Origin: Streptomyces bicolor
GTDB lineage: Bacteria > Actinomycetota > Actinomycetes > Streptomycetales > Streptomycetaceae
Assembly (NCBI RefSeq): GCF_000719285.1
Contig: NZ_JOFS01000054.1
Location: 1-36,297, forward strand
Direction: 5' to 3'
Length of the DNA: 36,297 bases
Below, in pieces: positions 28,847 to 36,297 of the stretch (the stretch's first letter is position 1; the number at the start of each line of letters is the position of its first letter). Below the pieces are notes generated by a model. It searched no databases. It saw nothing but the letters and a program-made list of their open reading frames with translations, and was not told the origin of the DNA. Both the position numbers and the translations under genes were made by a program.

Positions 28847-31363
28847 CTAACGCTGGAATTGGAACCAGTTGATGTTGACGAAGTCCCCTCCCGTTCCGGT
28901 GAAGGTCAGGTAGAGCTTGTGTTTGCCGGTGGCTTGTTCTGACAGGGTCGTCGATTTGCCGGTCCAGCTCTGCCAGCCTCCGGTGTTGCTGACCGGGACC
29001 TCGGCGATGATCGTTCCGGTCGGGCTGCCCAGCCGGTATTGGATCGTGCCGGTGGCGGTGGCGCCGGAGGCGATCCTGGTCGTCACCGTCTTCGGCGGGG
29101 TGGTACCGAAGTCCACGTCGTAGTAGGTCAGCGAGTTACCGGGATTGATGGCGCCCGCGAGGAGCCAGCCGTTTTCGCTACTGGTGGTTTGGTAAACGTT
29201 GATGCCGGATTGTTCGTCGAAATCCTCGGCCTCGGTCTTGGAGTATGCACTGCCGTTGTCGAGGGTCCAGGTGGTGGTGTCGGTTTGCTCCGCGCCGTTG
29301 ATCGTGGCCTTAACGGTCACCGTGTTGACACCTGGCTTGAGGGTCACGGGCCACTTGAAGATGTGGTCCGTGCTCGTCTTCTCGCCGAGCGATGTGCCGT
29401 TGAGGGTGGCTGTCACCTTGTCGGCGTTCGAGTACACCTTGATTTCAGTGGAGGCGGCGGTGCGTTGGGTCCACCGCTTGCTGGTGATGTGCAGCGTGGG
29501 TGTGGATGCCCAGTTGGCCTTGTACCAGTAGAACGCGTCCTTCTTGACCGTCCGGTCGTGGGTCACCAGGCCCTTGTCGTTGATGCCGGGCTGGCTCCCC
29601 TGGTTCCACGAGTCGAGGGCGTGGTCGAACATGAGCCACACGAAGGTGCCCCAGAGGTACGAGCGTGTCTTCAGGTCCTTCCACGCTGCCTCGTGCACGA
29701 GCGACTGGTACTCCTCCGGGTGCCATTGGCCGCCCGGAGATGGCTTGGGCGGGTTGAGATAGTGCTGGTTGGTGTTCGCGCCCGCGCCGTACTCGGACAA
29801 GGCGATCTTGCGGGTCGGGTCGGCCTTGTGAAGGTCGTCGGCCCAGGAGCCGACGCTCCCGCTCTGGTACCACCCGTGGTACATGTTGTAGCCGGCGGTC
29901 TCCGCGTGGCTGGCGATTTTGCCGGTGTCAGAGACGCAGCAGCTCGCATACGTGGAAATCCGATCGCCGTCCTCAGTGGCGACTAGTGTGGCGAGATCGG
30001 AGAGCAGATTGTTGGTGACCGCGTCACCGCCGGCATTCGGGATACCCCCCATGTTAGTGTTCCCCTGCTCATTACCGATGCCCCAGAACACGATCGATGG
30101 ATGGTTGTAGTTCTGCCGGATGAGTTCCCGCATCTGCTGCTTGGCATTGGCGGTGTAGCCGGCTGAATCGGGGGTGCGATTCAGATTCGGGATCTCTGCC
30201 CAGACGACGAATCCCTTCTCGTCGGCGAGGTTGTAGTTCTTCTGGTCGTGCTGGTAGTGCGCCATCCGGACGGCGTTCGCCCCCATCTCGCCGATCATCT
30301 CAAGGTCCTGGACGTGGTGTGCGTCAGTGACGGCCCAGCCCACACCGGCCCGGTCCTGGTGCAGGTTGACGCCCTTGAGGCGGTAGGGCTTTCCGTTGAG
30401 GGAGAAACCCTCATCGGGATCCACCTTGAACGAGCGCAAACCCAGCGGTTCGGTCACAACGTCCGTGACTTTGCCGGATTCCGCATCGATGATCTCAACA
30501 TGGGCGCGGTACATGTATGGATCGGACACGCCGTTCCACAAGTGCGGGTTGGCGATCGTCAGGCTCTGGACCGTATCGGTGCCACTGCCTGCGGCCAGGC
30601 TCGCGGCCGCGGTCTTCTTCTCGGCCACGACGTTATTGTCGGCGTCGGTCACCACGGTGCGCACCTGCACGGACCGGGACGTGCTGTCGCCGTTCGAGAG
30701 CTTCGTGGTGACGTCGACCTGGGCGCTGGTGGAGGTCACATTGCTCTGGCGCAGGTAGACACCCGGTCCGGCGTAGTCGAGCACCCGCACGTGAAGCGGG
30801 TCCACCGCCCACAGGCTCACATTGCGGTAGATACCTCCGTAGAAGGTGTAGTTCTTGTCTTCGACCGGTGCGATGTCGGCGTTGTCGGCGTTGTTCACCT
30901 TGACGGCGATGACGTTGTCCCCGACCTTCAGAGCGTCGGTGGCATCGAACCGGAAACGGGAGTAGCCACCGTTGTGCTGACCCAGCTTTGTGCCATTGAC
31001 CCACACCTCGGCCACCTGCTTGACGCCAGCGAACTGCAGAATCAGGTCCTTCCCGGAGAGGGATTCGGATACGGTGACATCCCGCCGGTACCACCCCGTG
31101 CCCCGGTCATAGCCGCTGCCGTCGGCGCCGTCGGACGCATTCCAGGTATGCGGGACGTTGACCGAATCCCACGAGGTGTCGTCGAATGCCGGCTTTTCGG
31201 CGCCCGTGACATCAGCCTCCTTGAATTTCCAGCCCATGTTGAGGCCAATACGCTGACGCGCCTCGGGCGGTGTGTACGTGGTCTCCGCCGCCAGAGCGCT
31301 GGGTACGACGAGAGTGGCGGCCACAGTGACTAGGGCGATCAGGGCAAGTGCAAGACGTTTCAT
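28847..31363 (-). CDS. Secreted GH2 glycoside hydrolase with C-terminal CBM6-like module (Sec signal)
   Basis: This 838-residue paralogue of the enzyme at 12729-15266 has the same architecture: jelly-roll, Ig-like, TIM barrel, Ig-like, CBM6-like module starting AEDFDEQSG. Export differs: KRLALALIALVTVAATLVV, ending ALA, is a plain Sec signal, with no twin arginine. The acid/base is E432 in GIGNEQ and the nucleophile E524 in LSEYG. An insertion near the barrel (NTNMGGIPNAGG and a CC pair in YASCCVSDTG) is absent from the paralogue. GGGGGAG sits 4 nt before the ATG. The last ~100 residues and their DNA are nearly identical to the paralogue, far closer than the catalytic domains. Substrate unknown. 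Confidence 0.94.
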   Translation of the reverse strand: MKRLALALIALVTVAATLVVPSALAAETTYTPPEARQRIGLNMGWKFKEADVTGAEKPAFDDTSWDSVNVPHTWNASDGADGSGYDRGTGWYRRDVTVSESLSGKDLILQFAGVKQVAEVWVNGTKLGQHNGGYSRFRFDATDALKVGDNVIAVKVNNADNADIAPVEDKNYTFYGGIYRNVSLWAVDPLHVRVLDYAGPGVYLRQSNVTSTSAQVDVTTKLSNGDSTSRSVQVRTVVTDADNNVVAEKKTAAASLAAGSGTDTVQSLTIANPHLWNGVSDPYMYRAHVEIIDAESGKVTDVVTEPLGLRSFKVDPDEGFSLNGKPYRLKGVNLHQDRAGVGWAVTDAHHVQDLEMIGEMGANAVRMAHYQHDQKNYNLADEKGFVVWAEIPNLNRTPDSAGYTANAKQQMRELIRQNYNHPSIVFWGIGNEQGNTNMGGIPNAGGDAVTNNLLSDLATLVATEDGDRISTYASCCVSDTGKIASHAETAGYNMYHGWYQSGSVGSWADDLHKADPTRKIALSEYGAGANTNQHYLNPPKPSPGGQWHPEEYQSLVHEAAWKDLKTRSYLWGTFVWLMFDHALDSWNQGSQPGINDKGLVTHDRTVKKDAFYWYKANWASTPTLHITSKRWTQRTAASTEIKVYSNADKVTATLNGTSLGEKTSTDHIFKWPVTLKPGVNTVTVKATINGAEQTDTTTWTLDNGSAYSKTEAEDFDEQSGINVYQTTSSENGWLLAGAINPGNSLTYYDVDFGTTPPKTVTTRIASGATATGTIQYRLGSPTGTIIAEVPVSNTGGWQSWTGKSTTLSEQATGKHKLYLTFTGTGGDFVNINWFQFQR

Positions 31364-31882
31364 TTCTCCCCCACGCGGCTCGTGTTGGTGCTAGGGAATA
31401 CGTCGAGTGGCGGAAACCTACGCGGCCTCGGGGATGGCGGCCAACGAGTTGCCGTAATTTGCCACGGGGACACACCGGGGTGAGATGGTAGAAAAACTCC
31501 CGCCCCACCCCCGGTATCGCTCCGTTCACTGCGCCTGGGTCGATGCCAGCGTGTCGGGCGGCTCTGCGGACCGGCCAGGTGGCCGCTAGACCGATCAGCC
31601 GTCGGTCAAACGCCACGACCGAGTACATCCAGCGCCAGGAAGGTGCCCGTGCTGATCCCGAGACAGCGCGCCGAACAGCAAGGTGACCACCGATTCGAGC
31701 CGGACCGTCGTCTCACCGCCGCCCAGGTCGTAGTCGCGGAGATCAGCATGGCAGTAGCCCGATCGGCGGCCGCAGGAGTCGTCCAAGTCCAGCGACCCGG
31801 ACATCCCCAGCCCCCGGCCGGAGTCCGGTGAGAGGTCTGGGGGTGTCAGCCGTCCCGGACCATCCGCAAGTCACCCCGCGGT
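31364..31882. other. Divergent intergenic region between GH2 and the glucarate operon
   Basis: Nothing recognisable is encoded on either strand. The region must contain the promoter of the minus-strand GH2 gene near 31364-31460, but I see no strong -35/-10 pair. No TTCA-N6-TGA motif was found on the GH2 side. Confidence 0.35.
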
Positions 31883-31906
31883 CCCCGGCGTCATCTGATG
31901 CCGGGG
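31883..31906 (+). terminator. Strong hairpin insulating the glucarate promoter
   Basis: CCCCGGCGTCA and TGATGCCGGGG form an 11-bp stem with one G-T wobble and a 2-base loop. It ends one base before the -35 element at 31908, so it may block read-through into the operon or be part of its control. Confidence 0.55.
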
Positions 31907-31907
31907 C

Positions 31908-31936
31908 TTGACGGTCGTCGGGCGTACGCTTATGTT
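31908..31936 (+). promoter_or_regulatory. Sigma-70-type promoter of the glucarate operon
   Basis: TTGACG (31908-31913), a 17-nt spacer and TATGTT (31931-31936) form one of the best consensus promoters in the window. Transcription is expected near 31943, just ahead of the operator-like motifs. Confidence 0.75.
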
Positions 31937-31946
31937 CCCCAGTAGG

Positions 31947-31979
31947 TTCAGATTCATGACTTCTGTTCACATACATGAA
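31947..31979 (+). promoter_or_regulatory. Tandem operator-like motifs TTCAGATTCATGA and TTCACATACATGAA
   Basis: Two copies of TTCA-N6-TGA start 19 nt apart, right after the expected transcription start, a position suited to repression. The second is a partial dyad (TTCA...TGAA). It closely resembles 9318-9331 upstream of the sugar importer. Its overlap with ATG 31975 is one reason to prefer the later GTG start. Confidence 0.6.
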
Positions 31980-31989
31980 AGGGGATCCC

Positions 31990-32916
31990 GTGCAGCTCGA
32001 CGGCATCCTGTTCTTCCCCATCACCCCGTTCGACAGCGGCGGGGCGGTGAACGACGAGCTGCTCGCCCACCACGTCGACCAAGGCCTGGCACGCGGTGCG
32101 AACGCAGTCTTCGCCGCCTGCGGCACCGGCGAGTTCCACGCGCTGGACGCCGCGGAGCACCGGCAGGTCGTCGGCACGGCCGTGGCGGCCGCAGGCGGCC
32201 GGGCGCCCGTCCTCGCCGGCGTAGGCGGCCCGCTACCGCATGCCGTCGCGTGCGCCAGAGCCGCCGCGGACGTCGGGGCCGACGGGCTGCTCCTGCTGCC
32301 GCCGTATCTGGTGACGGCGCCGGAGACGGGCCTCATCGCGTACGTGCGCGAGGTCGCCGCCGCGACCGGCCTGCCGCTGGTGGTCTACCAGCGCGACAAC
32401 GTCCGCTTCACCCCGCAAGGCGCGGCCGAGCTCGCCCAGCTGCCCACCGTCAAGGGCTTCAAAGACGGGCTTGGCGACATCGAACTGATGCAGCGCATCG
32501 TCCCCGCCGTACGCGCCGCGCTGGGCGGCGAGGAGGGCGGTCCGGCCAAGGAGTTCGCGTTCTTCAACGGGCTGCCGACCGCCGAGGTCTCGGCCGCCGC
32601 CTACGCCGCCGTCGGCGCCGGACTGTACTCATCGGCGGTCTTCTGCTTCCTGCCCGAGGTCGCCGTGGCCTTCTGCGAGGCGCTCGCCTCCGGCGAAGAC
32701 AACCTCGTGCAGCGTCTCCTGTCCGGCTTCTACCTCCCCCTCGCCCAATTGCGGAACGAGGTACCCGGCTACGCGGTCTCGCTGGTCAAGGCCGGCGTAC
32801 GACTGCGCGGCCTGGACGTCGGCGGGGTCCGCCCCCCGCTGGTCGACCCCGGCCCCGAACACCTCGCGCGGCTGGAGCGCCTCATCGCCGCCGGCCTGGA
32901 CATCGTGGAGGGGTGA
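31990..32916 (+). CDS. kdgD: 5-dehydro-4-deoxyglucarate dehydratase (DHDPS/NAL superfamily)
   Basis: This 308-residue cytoplasmic enzyme converts 5-dehydro-4-deoxy-D-glucarate to 2,5-dioxopentanoate with loss of water and CO2, a step in glucarate and galactarate breakdown to 2-oxoglutarate. The family N-terminus LDGILFFPITPF is clear, along with FAACGTGEFHAL, LLLLPPYL, VVYQRDN (Y133) and the Schiff-base lysine K158 in GFKDG. GTG 31990 follows AAAGGGGA at proper spacing and gives the usual start MQLDG. ATG 31975 in frame would lie inside the operator-like motif. It is followed 5 nt later by the enolase gene, whose product makes its substrate. Confidence 0.92.
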   Translation: MQLDGILFFPITPFDSGGAVNDELLAHHVDQGLARGANAVFAACGTGEFHALDAAEHRQVVGTAVAAAGGRAPVLAGVGGPLPHAVACARAAADVGADGLLLLPPYLVTAPETGLIAYVREVAAATGLPLVVYQRDNVRFTPQGAAELAQLPTVKGFKDGLGDIELMQRIVPAVRAALGGEEGGPAKEFAFFNGLPTAEVSAAAYAAVGAGLYSSAVFCFLPEVAVAFCEALASGEDNLVQRLLSGFYLPLAQLRNEVPGYAVSLVKAGVRLRGLDVGGVRPPLVDPGPEHLARLERLIAAGLDIVEG

Positions 32917-32921
32917 CGGCG

Positions 32922-34181
32922 ATGCGCATCCGCGAGATGACCATCACGCCGGTCGCCTTCCGTGACCCGCCCCTGCTCAATGCCACAGGCGTGCACGAGC
33001 CGTGGGCGCTGCGCAGCATCGTCGAGGTCACCACGGAGGATGGAATCACCGGGCTCGGCGAGAGCTACGGCGACGCCGCCCACTTGGAACGGCTGCACGC
33101 CGCCGCGCACGAGCTCATCGGCGTCAAGGCCGACGCCCACCACGCGCTGTACCGCCGGGTGGCTGCCAGTGTCGGCACCGCCGTGGTCACCGACCAGCAC
33201 GGGCTGACCGGCGGCGGCAGCAACAGCAAGACCGTCGACGCCGTCTTCTCTCCCTTCGAAGTAGCCTGCCTCGACATCCGCGGCAAGGCCACCGGCCGGC
33301 GGGTGGCGGACCTGCTCGGCGGTCCAGTGCGCGATGCTGTGCCCTACAGCGCCTACCTCTTCTACAAGTGGGCCAGCCACCCCGGCGCGGCCGACGACCG
33401 CTTCGGGCCCGCACTCGACCCTGACGGCATCGTCGCCCAAGCCCGCCTCCTTATCGAGGAGTACGGCTTCACCTCACTCAAGCTCAAGGGCGGCGTCTTC
33501 CCACCCGAGCAGGAGGCCGAGGCCGTACACGCCCTGTACGACGCCTTCCCCGACCTGCCGCTGCGCATCGACCCCAACGCGGCCTGGACGCCGCCCACCT
33601 CGATCCACATCGGCCGACAGCTTGCCGGAGTGCTGGAATACCTCGAGGACCCGGCGCCCGGCATTGAGGGGATGGCCGAGGTCGCCGCCGAGGTGCCAAT
33701 GCCGCTGGCCACCAACATGGCCGTGGTCACCCACGAGCACCTGCCACCCGCCATCGCGCACCGTGCGATCGGCGTACTGCTCATGGACCACCACTACTGG
33801 GGCGGGCTGCTGAAGTCGACTCAGGTGGCCGCCCTCTGCGCCACCTTCGGCATCGGCCTGTCCATGCACTCCAACTCCCACCTGGGCATCAGCCTGGCCG
33901 CGATGACCCACCTCGCAGCCGCCATCCCCAACCTGGATCACTCCTGCGACACCCACACCCCCTGGCAGGACGGCCAGGACGTGATCGCACCGGGAGCGCT
34001 CCGCTTCACCGGCGGCGCCGTGCCCCTGCCACCGGGGCCCGGCCTCGGCGTCGAGCTCGACCGTGACGCACTCGCCGTCATGCACGAGCAGTACGAGAAG
34101 TGCGGCATCCGACGCCGGGACGACACCGCCTACATGCGCTCCTTCCGGCCAGATTTCCAGCCCAAACGGGGCCACTGGTGA
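32922..34181 (+). CDS. gudD: Glucarate dehydratase-type enolase superfamily enzyme
   Basis: This 419-residue enzyme is of the glucarate dehydratase group (mandelate racemase/enolase superfamily). It removes water from D-glucarate or L-idarate to give 5-dehydro-4-deoxyglucarate, the substrate of the preceding gene product. Seen: the capping domain start ITPVAFRDPPLLNATGVHEP, catalytic KLK (K187, K189), metal ligand region RIDPNAAW and general base H316 in SMHSNSHLGISLAAMTH. ATG 32922 has GGAGG 10 nt upstream; a GTG at 32913 overlapping the previous stop is too close to that site. A galactarate or other acid sugar as substrate is possible, since this superfamily diverges by few residues. Confidence 0.9.
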   Translation: MRIREMTITPVAFRDPPLLNATGVHEPWALRSIVEVTTEDGITGLGESYGDAAHLERLHAAAHELIGVKADAHHALYRRVAASVGTAVVTDQHGLTGGGSNSKTVDAVFSPFEVACLDIRGKATGRRVADLLGGPVRDAVPYSAYLFYKWASHPGAADDRFGPALDPDGIVAQARLLIEEYGFTSLKLKGGVFPPEQEAEAVHALYDAFPDLPLRIDPNAAWTPPTSIHIGRQLAGVLEYLEDPAPGIEGMAEVAAEVPMPLATNMAVVTHEHLPPAIAHRAIGVLLMDHHYWGGLLKSTQVAALCATFGIGLSMHSNSHLGISLAAMTHLAAAIPNLDHSCDTHTPWQDGQDVIAPGALRFTGGAVPLPPGPGLGVELDRDALAVMHEQYEKCGIRRRDDTAYMRSFRPDFQPKRGHW

Positions 34182-34868
34182 GCGGGGACGGAGCCGGGGC
34201 CGCCGAGCCACACCACCACCGTTCGCCCCACGTCCTGAACCTCTGCGCCGACACCGGCAGGAGCCACGATGGTACGTAGGCATCGCCTGGTGGTGCGAAG
34301 GACCGCATCAAGAGCGTGACCGACATCTTCGCCACCGGCCGCCGCGAACGGTGACGGTGTCCGGGGTCTCACACCACATGTCCGGTTACAGCCCGGTGAC
34401 GTCCTGGTCGTCGGCACCACTCACGAACTGAGGTCACACCCTTGGTGCCCTGGGCCAGCGTGCGCAACGCGTGCACAATCGCGCGGGACCTCCCGAGAAA
34501 CCGCAAGTACACGGGGCAACCACATCAGGAAGCATTGTGTGGCCCTGGACAGAGCAAACAGGCTGGCCAGGGCCACAATGGCAGACGAGTCGAGCTGTAC
34601 GCCGGGTATTCCTGGGGCACCTTTCTGACCTGCGGTTTTCCGGGATCGGATCGGCTGCGACCTGCTGGGACGGGTTGCAGAGGCGATCGGAGGCAGTCAG
34701 AGGAAACCGCTCTGATTCGACCCCGATTCGACCCGAGCTGCTCGGAGCCAATCAGAGGCAATCGCCCTCTGTCTGGCTCCGAGTCGGCCGAGGTCGGGGC
34801 GGTGTCGAACGGGTCAGGACTCCTCTGACGGCGCTCGGAATCGTTCTCGGTCGAGCCGCGATGGGGAC
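34182..34868. other. Non-coding or degraded stretch after the glucarate operon
   Basis: No convincing gene. A frame at about 34351-34430 reads RGLTPHVRLQPGDVLVVGTT then HELRSH, which could be the end of a lost protein but is too short to assign. Around 34680-34790 there are imperfect repeats of CAGAGG-AA and CGACCC-GATTCGACCC, and GC content drops relative to the genes on either side. Confidence 0.35.
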
Positions 34869-34991
34869 GCCTGCCTCCGCTGCGGAGCCAGGCATACGAA
34901 GGCCTCCAGGACGGCCATCCTGGAGGCTTCGCTTGGCACCGATTGGAGGTCGGTTCCGGACACCACCCATGGTTTTAGCGGGCCTGGGTGG
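34869..34991. repeat. Cluster of three hairpins, probable terminator or plasmid-derived structured region
   Basis: Hairpin 1 (34869-34893): GCCTG-CTCCG pairs with CGGAG-CAGGC, with one C-C mismatch. Hairpin 2 (34897-34931): CGAAG and CCTCCAGGA pair with TCCTGGAGG and CTTCG, with one bulged G and a 6-nt loop; it is the strongest and probably a bidirectional terminator. Hairpin 3 (34963-34991): CCACCCA pairs with TGGGTGG. They lie directly before relics of a plasmid-like element, where single-strand origins or att regions are often structured, but no such function can be proven here. Confidence 0.5.
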
Positions 34992-35437
34992 CGTCCACGT
35001 CCTTGCGAGACGACCCCACAGTGCCACACCACACCCACCTGCCAGACCCAGCCCGACGGACATTTCACCCGGGCGAGCGACTGGGGCTTCACCGGCTGCC
35101 TCCGACCGCGGCTGACCTTGTCCTGCTCGGAGACCTCACCGGCCGCTATGCGGCGGGCAGTTACAGCAGGCTCGGCTCCGGCGCCCGGACCGTGATCTTG
35201 CGGGCGGACCGGCAGGGCGCGGCCGAGCACGGGCACCGGATCACCGCGGCCATCGCCTGCCACGTCGCCCGCGCCGGCGGAACCGTAAACGAGCTGACCC
35301 AGCTGCTGCTCTACCCCGACCACGAGGGTGGTCGGCACGCCCGGCACATCGCGCTGCGCTCCGGGCAGGCGCGTGCTCTGGAGTACATCCGCCGGGTGTG
35401 GGCCAGCGCCTCGATGGCGTCCGTTGAAGTGGTGTAG
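34988..35437 (+). CDS. Hypothetical protein, probably fragment of an integrative-plasmid gene
   Basis: The 149 residues are mostly well ordered (LPPTAADLVLLGDLTGRYAA, TVILRADRQGAAEHGHRITA, LLLYPDHEGGRHARHIALRS, ALEYIRRVWASA). They show strong coding bias and resemble N-terminal regions of large proteins in streptomycete mobile elements; I cannot name the family with confidence. GTG 34988 overlaps hairpin 3 and has no clear ribosome site, so the true start may be further in. The frame ends in MASVEVV, close to IS256-like sequence, suggesting the 3' part was lost at an insertion-sequence junction. Confidence 0.5.
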   Translation: MASTSLRDDPTVPHHTHLPDPARRTFHPGERLGLHRLPPTAADLVLLGDLTGRYAAGSYSRLGSGARTVILRADRQGAAEHGHRITAAIACHVARAGGTVNELTQLLLYPDHEGGRHARHIALRSGQARALEYIRRVWASASMASVEVV

Positions 35438-35479
35438 CCGGACAGGGTCCTGGAACGCGCGGGTGTCTGCTCGGGGCGT

Positions 35480-35824
35480 GCATCCGTTGAGCGTGCATGC
35501 TCCCTGAGCAAGGGCAGGCCATCGACACGCACGACCTGGCGCAACGGGCATCGGGAGAGGCTGCTGACCACGCAGGCCGGTGACCTGGACCTGAAGATCC
35601 CGAAGGTGCGGAGCGGGTCGTTCTTCCCGTCGCTGCTGGAACGCCGGCGGCGGATCGACCGGGCGTTGTTCGCCGTGGTGATGGAGGCATACGTGCACGG
35701 AGTCTCCACCCGCAGCGTTGATGACCTGGTCAGAGCCCTCGGTGCGGACAGCGGGATCTCCAAGTCCGAGGTCTCCCGCATCCGCGGCGAGCTGGACGAG
35801 GAACTGACCGCGTTCAAGGGGTAG
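35480..35824 (+). pseudogene. IS256-family (mutator) transposase, N-terminal fragment
   Basis: The frame reads RTTWRNGHRERLLTTQAGDL and KIPKVRSGSFFPSLLERRRR, then LFAVVMEAYVHGVSTRSVDD and ALGADSGISKSEVSRIRGEL, ending DEELTAFKG with TAG at 35822-35824. This is the N-terminal DNA-binding part of IS256-type transposases. The catalytic DDE core that should follow is absent; the next bases belong to an opposite-strand gene relic. The true N-terminus is also lost, with scrambled bases before about 35520. Confidence 0.85.
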
Positions 35825-35829
35825 TTGCT

Positions 35830-36297
35830 CCATCGTTCATGCGTGTCTTGTGCATGCTCGGGCTGGGCCTTGGCTGCGGTGTCAGTTGAACTCACGTCGC
35901 GCTGCTTGAGTATCTGCAACAGGGGCGCGAGCTGCTCCTGCGGCACAGGCTCTCCGGCCGCGGTGGAGATGCCGTATTTGTCCTGGAGCCACACAGCGAA
36001 CTGTGCGCTGGTGGGCTCGGCGCCGAAGGAGTCGAGCCAGGACTGGTAGGCGTCAGCGAGGTGTTCGCCGTGCCCTTGCCGGCAGCGGCCAAGCCGGCCC
36101 GGGCGGTCTCGGACAGGGGCACGCCGTAGCGGGCGAGCCGCAGGGGCATCAGCGACTCCGCCGGGGCCTTGCGGCGCCACGCGCGGCCGAAGTGGGAACG
36201 CAGGCGGGCCTGATAGATGAGGCGCTCCTGCTCCAGCTTGATGACCTGCTCGTAGGAGCGGAGCTCCCACAGCTTCATGCGGCGCCACAGGAGGAAC
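35830..36297 (-). pseudogene. DUF2637/spdB-like plasmid protein, C-terminal part, frameshifted and cut by the window edge
   Basis: On the minus strand the sequence from the window end reads MKLWELRSYEQVIKLEQERL and YQARLRSHFGRAWRRKAPAE, then SLMPLRLARYGVPLSETARA. Near 36080 a one-base shift moves the frame to LADAYQSWLDSFGAEPTSAQ, then FAVWLQDKYGISTAAGEPVP and EQLAPLLQILKQRD. The composition and order fit C-terminal parts of DUF2637-containing proteins found with spd and tra genes on actinomycete integrative plasmids; the name is from pattern memory. The 5' part lies beyond 36297, and the 3' end is lost at the IS256 junction. Confidence 0.65.

Noticed and set aside
31908..32921. Upstream extension of the glucarate dehydratase frame
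   Set aside because: The extension is an arginine-rich out-of-frame reading of the kdgD gene. The enolase starts at ATG 32922 with its own ribosome site.
34351..34430. Possible TrkA-C-like tail (LQPGDVLVVGTT)
   Set aside because: About 26 codons with no upstream continuation; such a short pattern occurs by chance in GC-rich DNA.

Overview
This window is high-GC actinobacterial DNA, most likely Streptomyces. The signs are third-position GC bias, GTG starts, a LAL-type LuxR regulator, Tat and Sec secreted glycosidases, RsbW-like ATPases, and DUF2637/spdB-like plasmid relics. It looks like an accessory region, perhaps subtelomeric: working catabolic operons sit among repeatedly duplicated, decaying copies and insertion-sequence debris. 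No rRNA, tRNA or CRISPR array was seen.

Layout. (1) 1-7950: 'copy A' of a peptide (dpp/opp-type) ABC transporter locus. The DppC-like permease is dead, the solute-binding lipoprotein (1057-2811) is intact, the DppB-like permease is in fragments, an intact LAL regulator (3442-6345) lies between two dppB 5' fragments, and a DppD-like tail is split by an IS630-family element (6717-7865, TA target duplication). (2) 7866-9300: relics of an RsbW-like ATPase, a DivIVA protein and probably an EEP-family phosphatase. (3) 9318-12558: an intact sugar ABC importer operon (binding lipoprotein plus two permeases) with a promoter and a candidate operator. (4) 12729-15329: Tat-exported GH2 glycosidase with a CBM6-like tail and terminator, then an IS701-like fragment and a LacI-family regulator (15618-16697). 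(5) 16830-18260: an IS605-like right end or omegaRNA-like scaffold, the C-terminal third of a second LAL gene, and a LuxR HTH relic. (6) 18471-24174: 'copy B' of the peptide transporter, with intact permeases and ATPases but a binding protein that has lost its first ~164 codons. (7) 24255-27451: the N-terminal half of a broken LAL gene joined to an M9 collagenase pseudogene. (8) 27571-28050: RsbW-like ATPase on minus. (9) 28785-31363: second GH2-CBM6 enzyme on minus, Sec-exported, sharing a near-identical 3' end and terminator with the first. (10) 31908-34181: 5-dehydro-4-deoxyglucarate dehydratase and a glucarate-dehydratase-type enolase, with a strong promoter and tandem operator-like motifs. 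(11) 34182-36297: debris of an integrative plasmid-like element, including a hairpin cluster, an IS256 fragment and a DUF2637-like fragment.

How the parts may work together. Neither peptide transporter copy is complete alone, but the intact binding protein of copy A and the intact membrane and ATPase parts of copy B together make one full set. The two GH2 enzymes, the sugar importer and the glucarate enzymes look like a dispersed plant-polysaccharide or uronate utilisation set. The importer and the glucarate operon share the upstream motif TTCA-N6-TGA, which suggests one common regulator. The near-identical GH2 3' ends lie in inverted orientation about 13.6 kb apart and could allow inversion of everything between them.
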